From NCBI GenBank assembly GCA_038501195.1, contig JBBPUQ010000004.1, positions 3,472,001 to 3,536,000 on the forward strand: a stretch of DNA of 64,000 nt, in the 5' to 3' direction. The notes under the pieces are model-generated. The model saw only the letters and a list, made by a program, of their open reading frames with translations, ran no database searches and was not told the origin of the DNA. The stretch comes from Nemania diffusa (taxonomy: Eukaryota > Ascomycota > Sordariomycetes > Xylariales > Xylariaceae). Both the position numbers and the translations under genes were made by a program. Below, one piece after another: positions 46,076-55,291 of this stretch; position 1 is the stretch's first letter; the number at the start of each line of letters is the position of its first letter.

Positions 46076-46687
46076 GGTCTCTTTTCGAATGTTAAAGGCT
46101 ACTGGTTATACTCGGACGATAATGACAGTAGAAGAATGATGGAGGTTTCGTGAGGGCTGTACGATGGTAGAGTCGTGGGGTTGGTGCTCGTGATTCAGTG
46201 CGTAGGAGGGCCTGTTAGGTAGAGAAATTTGCCTTGTCAGCCTGAAGATGGATGTGGATGCCTGACCACCTCTGACTGCTAATAACAGAATAGGGGCTAC
46301 TTGGTCGGGAGAATGGCAACGTAGCCTATGTGGCACTGTTAGTGCAGAAGACAGTGGCTTGGTTTGGTTTATTGGTCTCTAGGCGAGCATGAGCAGTAGA
46401 AGGCAAGGTCAAGGCAGAATGAACAGCGGAAATGAGGCGAACGAAGAGGTCAAGATGGAGGCCAACCAAACGGGGGCCATCTGCACACGGAAGAGTCCTG
46501 CAGCTCACTAATACCTTGGGGGATTTCCAGTGATACAAGACACCTACACCCCTTTCTCCCTCGTTATTCTTTTTTTTTTTTTTTTGCCCAGCAGGCTTCA
46601 TTGTGATATTGGCTTTATTGATTTCTATCAACCAAAAGACAGGTTAATTTGTTGAGAAAACCAGATCTACACAACTACACGCTCATC
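46076..46687. promoter_or_regulatory. Bidirectional promoter of the NLR/PNP pair
   Basis: 612 bp between the divergent start codons. It contains a 17-base T run (46569-46585) close to the PNP gene. A shared promoter would allow co-expression of receptor and effector. Confidence 0.5.
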
Positions 46688-47797
46688 ATGGCACCAACCC
46701 AAACGAAACCCAAAAAGACCCACGATGCTTACACTGTGGCCGTGGTGTGTATTATCGAGTTTGAGATGACCGCCGTCCGCTCTATGTTCGACGAAGAACA
46801 CGAACGCCTAGCAAAGACGCCGGGAGATAACAACTCATACTACTTGGGCAAGCTCTCTCGTTATAACACCGTACTTGCGTGCCTCCCTGGCACACAAGGC
46901 AAGAGCGCTGCTGCGAATACCGCGGCGAACCTTGAGCGCACGTTCCCGTCAATTAAATACCGATTCCTCACAGGAATTGGGGGAGGGGTGCCTGAGCCCC
47001 ACGGCATCCATCTAGGCGACGTGGTGGTAAGCATGCCTGACGGCTCCTCTGGTGGCCTGGTGCAGTACGACCTCGGAAAAGACAACGGCGACAAGGGCTT
47101 CCAATTAAAAGGCTTCCTCTCCCCACCACCCGAGGCGCTGAGAAACGCGGTTCGTGGAATGATGTCCGATCATCGTCTTCACGGCAGCAAGATCGAACAA
47201 TTCATTTCAGAAATAGCCCCGAAATACAAGGATAGTGAAAAATTCTGTCGTCGACCACCCAGCGCGTCGGACGTTCTGTTCGCCGCAGATTACGCCCATA
47301 TCCAGAACAATATGACTTGTGAGGGGTGCGATAAAGAACGTCTTCTCACAAGACTAGATCGTGGATCCGACGACTCTAAGATTCATTACGGCCTTATTGC
47401 TTCGGGTGACAGCGTCATCAAAGACGGGGCCAAGAGAGACTCGATCGTGGGGAGACTGGCCGCCTCAGGCAACAAGGTCCTCTGTTTTGAGATGGAAGCT
47501 GCTGGACTGGCGACAGAGTCCTCATACCTCGTCATTCGAGGCATCTCTGACTACGCCGACTCTCACAAGAACGATGTCTGGCAACACTACGCTGCGACGG
47601 CAGCTGCTGCATGTACCAAGGAGATTTTGGAACAACTTCAACATGAAGATTCTGAAGACCTAGAAGCCTCGGGCTCGCACGGCAACAGAGGGACTGGCGC
47701 GAGAATATCGCATTCTAATTTCATTGGTAATGGTTTTCAGAACGCAGGAAACATCCAGGCAGGCAGAGATGTGGTAAATTCGTGGGGTAGGAATTAA
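46688..47797 (+). CDS. PNP_UDP (nucleoside phosphorylase-like) effector with C-terminal amyloid-like motif
   Basis: A single-exon protein of 369 residues. The first ATG of the frame reads MAPTQTKPKK. The enzyme domain spans about residues 14-318: YTVAVVCIIEFEMTAV, FLTGIGGGVPEPHGIHLGDVV (94-113), KIHYGLIASGDSVIKDG, LCFEMEAAGL (265-274, Glu268 and Glu270 in the ribose-binding box) and VIRGISDYADSHKND (Asp288). These match fungal PNP_UDP domains often fused to NLRs, which cleave or phosphorolyse the N-glycosidic bond of nucleosides. The catalytic residues look intact. After an acidic linker the last 28 residues hold the motif FIGNGFQNAGNIQAGRD (345-361), matching the NLR motif at 10 of 17 positions. 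I infer an effector activated by templated assembly from the NLR. Confidence 0.9.
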   Translation: MAPTQTKPKKTHDAYTVAVVCIIEFEMTAVRSMFDEEHERLAKTPGDNNSYYLGKLSRYNTVLACLPGTQGKSAAANTAANLERTFPSIKYRFLTGIGGGVPEPHGIHLGDVVVSMPDGSSGGLVQYDLGKDNGDKGFQLKGFLSPPPEALRNAVRGMMSDHRLHGSKIEQFISEIAPKYKDSEKFCRRPPSASDVLFAADYAHIQNNMTCEGCDKERLLTRLDRGSDDSKIHYGLIASGDSVIKDGAKRDSIVGRLAASGNKVLCFEMEAAGLATESSYLVIRGISDYADSHKNDVWQHYAATAAAACTKEILEQLQHEDSEDLEASGSHGNRGTGARISHSNFIGNGFQNAGNIQAGRDVVNSWGRN

Positions 47798-47900
47798 GTT
47801 GGGAATTGGTTTTGGAAACAATTTGTCGTCGTTCTATACATATAGGGTATTCGTCCCCCTCTTTCGTTAAGTTCCTATTCTAGAAAGGTAATTTCTTACT

Positions 47901-48215
47901 TGATAGGTGCACCTACCTATGCGCACTACCTTACCTACTATCTACGTATCAGACTTAGGTAGTATTTACCTAGGTAGCTTGCTGCGTTGGGTATGAGGCA
48001 CCGGTTCACTCTTTAACACTTACAGTACCTAAGATAGCTTTACTTATGGGCCCAGCCGCCCACCAAACTCTGGTTTTGTTTCGTTGACAGCAAGGCACTC
48101 ACTCACTCCCTAAATGTGTATACACTATGTAAGCCCTAAGGTGCATACAGAGTACTTACCTATCCTAAGATACCTACCTACATACCTAAGTAGGTTAGGT
48201 AGATACCTAAGGTAG
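47901..48215. repeat. TACCTACC / TAGGTA repeat cluster
   Basis: Two clusters of TACC/TAGG units and CTAGGTAG palindromes follow the PNP-like gene, the densest occurrence in the window. Confidence 0.6.
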
Positions 48216-48960
48216 CTGAACCTTGGCGGGCCCGGCCGCCCACATAGGTAGTTACTTAGAACAACATGAGGATTAGATAGTTCTAAGCTTTTTATAGTAT
48301 GGCAGCTGAGTGAGAAGATAGGAAATAGTGCTACTACTACTGCATGCAAATACACTATGTTTGTACGTGTATGCATATATGTTTGTACTGTGGGTATCTC
48401 TAAAAATAAGGCCGAACTCTCAAGCCCCCGCCCGGTCTATCGATGGAGAGCTTGGCTCGCCTACATGTAACCTGTTATGTATTATATTCGGTAGGGGAGT
48501 ATGTAGGTATGTATTGAACCTGCTGCACTGTACACATGATTACTTGACGAGCCATACCATCTGTAAGTACTTACGTACTTTGCAAACAGGTAGGTACCTA
48601 CTGTAGAGTTGATTAAACTGCACCACGGGAAAACCACTCATTGATAGGTAACTTACGCATAACTACGTATATGAATCTAATAGAAAGCCTCTATTTGCCG
48701 TCTAGATAGCCACCGCCGAGTAGGTATATCATCATTGTCATGTCACCTACGTGTATACCTATGATCGCGTTATGATCGGCTCTTCGGCAAAAGAGTATAA
48801 GACGGTTGGGGGGCCATAGGTATTCAAGACAGTAGGTAGACCAAGAATGCCCCCCTCCATCAGAATAAGAACTGACGTACGTAGACAAGGGTAGTCCCGA
48901 GAGTTGTCCAGATAGGTAATTTACTTCCCGCAGGTGGGCAGATCCCACCCATCTTCTGTT

Positions 48961-49020
48961 CCTGTCTGTCTGTGTCTGTCTGTCTGTGTCGTGTCTATCT
49001 GTCTCTATCTGTCTTGGTGT
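48961..49020. repeat. TGTC(TGTC)n microsatellite
   Basis: An imperfect run of TGTCTGTCTGTG/TCTATC units of about 60 bp. Confidence 0.7.
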
Positions 49021-50239
49021 CTTGCAGACAGACTGTCACATCCCGACGTTCGTCAGCCTGTGTTTCAGACGCTCCCCTCCGCCCCCAGCGCGGCGCGGCG
49101 GAGGATTACGCAGCCCATCAGCCAACACCCGTCTACTCTGTGTCGGCCTGCATTGAGCGGCGCAACAAGTGTCGCGTTTCGGTTTGGGGATGAACTCGAT
49201 CGAGAGACCCAATACACTGCTGTAACACCGCCATACAAGGTAAGTCCGCATAGATACCTACGCTACTGCGTAAGGCGAATAATGCATTCCTCCTTAGTAC
49301 AGTATGCGTATGTAGATAGTCCCCCGTGGCTGGGAAAACCACCCCGTACTAGAGAGCCTAGGACATGACTAGTTGCTGGTGAGTGGGTTCGCGCTTCTTT
49401 GGCTGGTGGCACTAGGTCGCATGGAACCGGCCAGCCCTGCTCGAAATGCTTCGTGATGGCTCCATGATCCACAGCGCCGTCCTTGGCAGACTGGGAAGTT
49501 GATAGCCATCACGAACAAGTGCCCTGCAAGCCCGCCCGGAAGTACAGCGTACGTGCGGTTGGTATCGAGAAACCAAACAACCGCGGCGTGGAATACGATC
49601 CACACCACAGCGGTCTGCTGTACCCATTTCGGCCCTCGCTCATATCATTCATCGATGGGGCCTTTGCCCTTTGCCCAGTTCTGTGCCCAGTTCCGTGCCC
49701 AGTTCCAGTTCTGGTGCTTGCTGTCGTCGTCGGTATGTGCCGGTGGCCCACACAGGCACACAGGAGCCGCCGCAGTTGGCAGGCTTTTATCTAAGACTAA
49801 GAGTGTCTTGTCCCGTTCCGTCGTTTGTTCATTTTCCAGATTAGTTTACGCGACCTATGACGACGATGTCATGCATGAAAAAAACCTCCCCAGTCTAGCC
49901 TACATATGTACAAACGTACATAATACCTTAACCAACCTTGCAACCTCATCTGATACAGCCAGGATTCCCCCTTCTTTCTCTCACCATTGATCGGTATTCA
50001 ATTGCGTCAACGCCTCCAACAGGGCTGCTTTTATTAGCTCGCGCAGAGTTTTTGTTTAAAGCTTCAACCCCCAAACATTATCCTGACTCGGGTCGCTAAT
50101 TAATAACTGAGTTCTCGCCTACGCCTTGTCAACTCTGCATGCATATCACACCCATTGGCATCTTGTCGACCATTTTGCCGACCATCTTGCGCTGCAAACC
50201 AATCTTCACAATATCAAACCTAGTTGGGCGCTGACCAGA

Positions 50240-50548
50240 ATGAGGCTATGCGACATCTTCTTCGCTGCAGCTATCCCAGGCGCAACAGCGTTACATCAAA
50301 GCGTGGTTGCGCACTCCGCTGGCGCTGTTGAAATGACAGCACCTGACTTCAGTATGATATTCCTGCGGTCTCTTAAGACATCATCCTGCTCATACGTAGC
50401 TAACAAATATACAGACACGAACAACATTACAGAGACTATCACCAAAGCTCCCTTGCCTATTAAGACGGTTGTGCCAGACAAGCCTGCAGTCGAGGCTTCC
50501 ATCATGGGACTAATAGTATTCTCGGCTGCTGGGCTCGTCTTGTTATAA
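50240..50548 (+). CDS. Small secreted or GPI-anchored-type hypothetical protein
   Basis: A single-exon frame of 102 residues starting MRLCDIFFAAAIPGATA. The N-terminus has signal-peptide character (hydrophobic core, small residues near 17). The middle has two cysteine-type positions (CSYV) and an N-glycosylation site (NNIT). The C-terminus ends with a small-residue site then a hydrophobic tail, ASIMGLIVFSAAGLVLL, with no charged residues after it, as in GPI-anchor signals. I recognise no family. Length and architecture are the only support, so it could also be a chance frame. Confidence 0.4.
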   Translation: MRLCDIFFAAAIPGATALHQSVVAHSAGAVEMTAPDFSMIFLRSLKTSSCSYVANKYTDTNNITETITKAPLPIKTVVPDKPAVEASIMGLIVFSAAGLVLL

Positions 50549-51161
50549 CAGCTCGTTATTTGAACGGCTTCGGTTTTTTTTTGGGTGGTTTTTTTTTGGC
50601 ATTTTCATGGAGTTGGGGAATACTTTGGGGATCGATGGTTGCATGGCTGGGTCTGGAATGACGATACCAATTGGGGCGGGTGGCTGGTTTCTGGAGAACG
50701 GTGTTCTGGAATGCATTGGTTTGCTTTTATATACCCTTCATCACAGCGACCGACGGCACAGTCGATGATGAATTCCCAATACTACCTTGGTCTTTTAGAC
50801 CCATGCACCAATCCCGCGCTCGATGCGACGTGATGCAGGTCCTCTACCCCACTACCCAGTGTCGCTAGAGAAATTGATCAGACGCGATGAACCGCTCTCT
50901 CTGTGGACGGCCTTCTTATGTAGGTCTGATTGCACTCGTGGCTAATCGCCACAAGTCCTAGTGGCTGCCGCAAGGCTGTACAGAATAACATTGTGTAGAA
51001 TACGTAGTGTAGGTCCATTAGCGATTGCGATCGCACTGAAGTTCGCGCTGTTTGGCGACAATCGCGCACGTCACTCTACCAGCCGTCTCGCTTCTTACTT
51101 GCGCAGGGCGCTTCTTCCTATATCATCCTCTTATACTATTTTGAGAAACTAAACAAGCCGT
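50549..51161. other. Convergent intergenic region
   Basis: 613 bp between the small GPI-type frame (+) and DPH3 (-). It holds two T runs (50574-50581 and 50590-50597). Short overlapping frames have no support. Confidence 0.45.
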
Positions 51162-51517
51162 TCACGCGGCGACAGCGACTTGCTGTTGTGATTGTTCGGC
51201 CGATTCCGAGTGAAGATCTGGGGGAGGAGGAGGAAGATTATCCTAGACATAAACTGTTAGCTCAACTTCGAAATAGCCTCGTATGTTTCGCAGTGTCGTG
51301 ATTTACAAACCTGATCAAAGATGACTCGTATCATCAGACTACAGCTAGGACATACGGCTATATCGGTTGACTCATCTTGAAGATCTGCCAGCGCGATCTC
51401 GAACCGGTCACCACATGGGCACGGGTAGTGGAAGATCTGGAGCGTCTCGTCGAAGGTCATGTCCTCGATTTCAACTTCATCGTAAACCGCAATATCTTCT
51501 TCCTCGGCCATTTTCAT
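51162..51517 (-). CDS. DPH3: Diphthamide biosynthesis protein 3 (CSL zinc finger)
   Basis: Dph3 donates electrons to the Dph1-Dph2 Fe-S enzyme in the first step of diphthamide synthesis on eEF2, and is also tied to Elongator-dependent tRNA modification. Exons are 51517-51311 and 51242-51162, giving 95 residues; the 68-nt intron joins [14 protein letters not shown]. The CSL domain is complete: [24 protein letters not shown] (Cys33, Cys35) and [14 protein letters not shown] (Cys56, Cys59). The acidic/aromatic N-terminus fits. I chose MKMAEEED; an in-frame ATG at 51634 would add 39 residues that do not look conserved. The C-terminal [10 protein letters not shown] tail is variable. Confidence 0.93.
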
Positions 51518-52130
51518 AAAAAGAGACGAAAAAGAAAAGTTGTATGAATTTGCGATGTTGCAAGGTTGTTGAGGTGTAGGACGAGTGGCTGTGGAATACG
51601 AAATTCTTGAACCCCGCGATGGTGGCGCTCTCATAGTAGGATCTGACTTGCTGATTTATTCACCCAACGCCACACCGTAAGGTACCTAACCTACTGGAAT
51701 GATGCACCGCCAGCTGAACCTAATGGCTTGCACCCGCCACAGTCCCTTTCCGGTTTAGTGACAATATTTGCCAAGCCCGGGGAAATCACATGCAAGCTGT
51801 CGTCACCCTGAACTCTACGCGACGACCGCCGAGAATGCACGCTTTCGCCGAGGAACATATGTGCGACTGCACTGTCACCAGACTTCTCCAATTCTTCCAT
51901 CTTTTGCATGCCTAGTCCGTAAACATCGACCTCTTTCGTTAATCATGTAATTGTAAACTCATAGAAGCCACCGATATAGAATTCTTTGCGCATCGTTATA
52001 AGTACTCTTCTTGTCTTTAATGGGCTGGCCTCGGTCGCCAATTGATCCGAACACCATCCAATCAACTCTGCTCCAGAGCCTCTTTCCACGCTGAGACGCA
52101 TCGGGAGCGCATTCCCTTCAGCTCGCCGCG
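51518..52130. promoter_or_regulatory. Divergent region DPH3 / ABC transporter
   Basis: About 610 bp between divergent starts. An AAGGTACCTAACCTAC repeat lies near 51678-51693. No other gene is supported. Confidence 0.45.
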
Positions 52131-54382
52131 ATGGCGGTCCTCTCCAAACCAGTCCTGCCCGATCGGTCGATTAAGAAAGCCGTCGCGCAGTTGGTCAAGC
52201 TCTACGTCTCAAACCGCACGCGCATCTCCCGCGCCGTCTACCTTGCACTTCTGCTTGCCCTCGTGAACCGTATTCGCCATGCCATCTCTGAGCAGAAGGC
52301 TGCCTCTGCACGCGAAGCCGCCAAGCGACACTCTGGCACAACATCGAGCGATACGCAAGACTCGGCGAGTAAAAAGAAAGTCGAACTCAATCGCGAGTTC
52401 TTCCGCTCCCTGCTGAAGTTGTTACATGTCGTCATACCCAGCGCCAGTAGCAAGGAGGCTAGGCTGCTTCTAAGTCACAGCTTCTTTCTTGTAGTGCGGA
52501 CTCTTATTAGCTTAAAGGTTGCGGAAATGGATGGCGCTATTGTCAAGGCGCTCGTGAAAGGAAGCGGGAAGGAGTTTTTGACGAGGATAGTATGGTGGAT
52601 GCTTATTGCTGTCCCTGCGACCTTCACAAATTCCATGGTCAGTATCCGTGAACACTAAATCTCTAAACTTCAATAGCGAATTTGCTAACAATTAATCTTC
52701 ATTCTAGTTATCTTACCACCAAGCCGAGCTCGCACTTAAATATCGAACACGACTAACCCAGCACATACACGACAAATATCTCTCTAATCTCACATTCTAT
52801 GGCATATCAGCATTAGATGATCGAATAAAGAACCCCGATCAGGTTATATCTGTAGATGTTGCCAAGTTTTCAAACAGCCTAGCTGAGCTGTATAGTAACT
52901 TGGCCAAGCCAATACTAGATATGGTACGCACTATGGCCATATTTACTCACGTTTTCTCAGCTAATCCACCTCTAGACAATCTACACATGGTCATTATCAA
53001 AAAGTGTTGGCGGTGAGGGCGTTGTGTTCATGTCTCTACTCGTCCAGCTCTCAGCTGGTATCATGCGAGCCCTTACTCCACCTTTCGGCAAATACGTAGC
53101 TGATGAAGCGCGGCTGGAGGGCGAATTCCGATTTCAACACTCCAGACTTATCGACCATAGTGAAGAGGTAGCTCTCTACCACGGTCACGAGGCCGAGAAG
53201 GACACGCTTGACAAGGGGTATTTCACACTCATCAAGCATGTGAATTACATCCTCCGCCGGCGGTTTTACCATGGCATTATGGAGGATTTTGTGATAAAAT
53301 ACTTTTGGGGAGCGCTCGGCCTTTTACTCTGCAGTGTTCCAGTATTCTTCAAACTGCCTGGCCAGCTGGGTGACTCCGTAAGTATGGGTGACAGGACGGA
53401 AACTTTTGTTACAAATCGTCGTATGCTATTAAGCGCATCAGATGCTTTCGGAAGAGTTATGTTTTCTTACCGCGAAATTATGGAACTAGCAGGCTATACG
53501 TCTCGCGTGGCATCTCTGTTAGAAGTAATGGATGATATACAAGCCGGCCATTTCGAGAAGAAGCTTGTGTCAAGCTCAGGAACCGAGGAGCACGAGGCCG
53601 TGTTGAAGGGCCGTGGAAAAGTGGTCGAAAGCAAGAACATCGAGTTTATTGATGTTCCTATCATCTCACCCAATGGCGATGTGCTTGTAAAAGCGCTTTC
53701 GTTTTCCCTGAAGCAAGGCGATCATCTTCTGGTTGTTGGGCCGAATGGTTGCGGCAAGTCGAGCCTTTTCCGTATTCTGGGGGGGCTGTGGCCCGTCTAT
53801 GGCGGTACCGTATACAAGCCGCCTTTCACGGATATTTTCTACATCCCCCAGCGACCTTATCTATCTCGGGGTAGCCTGCGCCAGCAGATCACATACCCGG
53901 ACAGCCTACGAGCAGTACGAGCACGCGGAATAACCGATGCTCAGTTGCTCGATATCCTTAAAATTCTATCGCTTGAGCATTTAGTGGATCTCTACCCTGA
54001 AGGCTGGGATGCCGAGGCCGAATGGCGAGATGTTCTTTCGGGAGGGTTGCAACAACGCGTTGCCATGGCCCGCTTGTTCTATCACAAGCCCCGGTACGCG
54101 ATCCTCGACGAGTGTACGAGCAGTGTAACACTAGAGACGGAGAAGATCATGTACGATAATGCCAAGGCGCTGGGCATCACTCTTATGACGGTCAGCCATC
54201 GGCGGAGTCTTTGGAAATACCACAGCCGGATCCTGCAGTTCGACGGGCAGGGGCACTATGTCTTCACGAAGCTCGATGCCGAGAAGAGGCTGCAATTGGA
54301 GGATGAGAAAGAAGATCTCGACGTGCTGCTGAGACAAGTGCCCGAGATCGAGAGGCGGATCGGTGAGTTGACTGCTGCGTAA
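52131..54382 (+). CDS. PXA2: Peroxisomal ABC half-transporter (ABCD family, PXA2-like)
   Basis: ABCD half-transporters import long-chain acyl-CoA into peroxisomes for beta-oxidation, usually as a heterodimer with PXA1. Exons are 52131-52637, 52708-52923 and 52976-54382, giving 709 residues; the 70- and 52-nt introns are both phase 0 ([11 protein letters not shown] and [11 protein letters not shown]). The membrane half includes [20 protein letters not shown] and the family EAA-like stretch [16 protein letters not shown]. The nucleotide-binding half has Walker [10 protein letters not shown] (about 495), signature LSGGLQQR (about 594) and Walker [12 protein letters not shown] (about 616). The region before Walker A is [23 protein letters not shown]2 rather than PXA1 is chosen on length and start. 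Confidence 0.9.
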
Positions 54383-55291
54383 GACTGACTGCCAAGAGGC
54401 GGCGCCTCTTATTATTATATCATACCCTACGTATTTCGTGAAGGGCCTCCTTTCGCGGGTTGGGATTAACATTCCACCTATCTTGATGACGGCCACGAAA
54501 TGCTGTTCTTCATTCTATATATACTCAAAAATTTTCTCTATGAAGGCCACAACTCCCAGTGCATACCGTGAGTGCAATCCTCGCTATCCAAGGTCTGTTG
54601 GCTGCTGTAGGTCTCGCCGTTGACACAGCGCGTAACACCAGTAGCTAGGTTCGTCGATTGGACCAGTTCAGTGAGCTGCTTAGTGGCCAGTCAAACAATT
54701 CAATGATAAATTAGGGTAACTTATGAACTTCGCCGGTCAGGGGGCCTAGAGAATCTAGCCTCAATCTGAAGTTTTAAGTGACACATGGGCTAAGGATTTA
54801 GACCCCCTCAACGGATGACGAAGGGTTAGTCTTAGATCTAATAGGTTTCACTTTTAAGAACAACCAAGTACAGATATCACCCATTCCACATTTTCAATGT
54901 GTGTCTATAGCTTCACGAGTTATGGGGTCTTTTATTTTGTGAGTTGTCATCTTCATATATTTACCGTACAGTAGTCAAATAAACAATACAATAAAACACT
55001 ACGTCAGATGCTGAGAAAAATCGGGGCAGAGTAGAACGAATGGTAGAGGTTTCCTAATAACCGGGGTCCTTAGCGTGGACCGGTAGAGCTGCTGTCAGGG
55101 TGCCGTTCCGAGTTCGGCAATCAGCTTTCGCGCTGCAGCTAGCTACCACTCAGGTACCACTGAAAGCTTTCTAGATAATCCAGATACCTTAGGTACCTAA
55201 ACCTACGCTACCTACAATCTTTTTTCTCTGCACGCAAACTCTTTTTTTTCCTCTTCTTTAGAGCTGCGGCACATTGTTCACTGTTGCAACC
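54383..55291. promoter_or_regulatory. Intergenic region upstream of LYS9
   Basis: 909 bp with no gene seen. It contains TAGGTACCTA near 55189-55199 and T-rich tracts just before the LYS9 start (55219-55260). Confidence 0.5.
55183..55217. repeat. TAGGTACCTA repeat in the LYS9 promoter
   Basis: ATACCTTAGGTACCTAAACC followed by CTACGCTACCTAC, about 80 bp before the start codon. Confidence 0.55.

Larger units (their letters stand above)
47798..50239. other. Large intergenic region rich in simple repeats
   Basis: 2.4 kb with no supported gene. It has TACCTACC/TAGGTA repeats (47901-47985, 48155-48215 and 48560-48602), a TGTCTGTC microsatellite (48961-49020) and three tandem copies of GTGCCCAGTTC-like sequence (49676-49712). 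Several frames of 80-163 codons cross these repeats in multiple frames and have no domain. Confidence 0.5.

Noticed and set aside
46649..46687. N-terminal extension of the PNP-domain protein
   Set aside because: It begins with a non-ATG codon (TTG); the first ATG is at 46688 and gives a normal domain start.
48934..49990. Frames of 103-163 codons between the PNP gene and the GPI-type gene
   Set aside because: They cross microsatellites and overlap in several frames on both strands; no start, domain or splice support.
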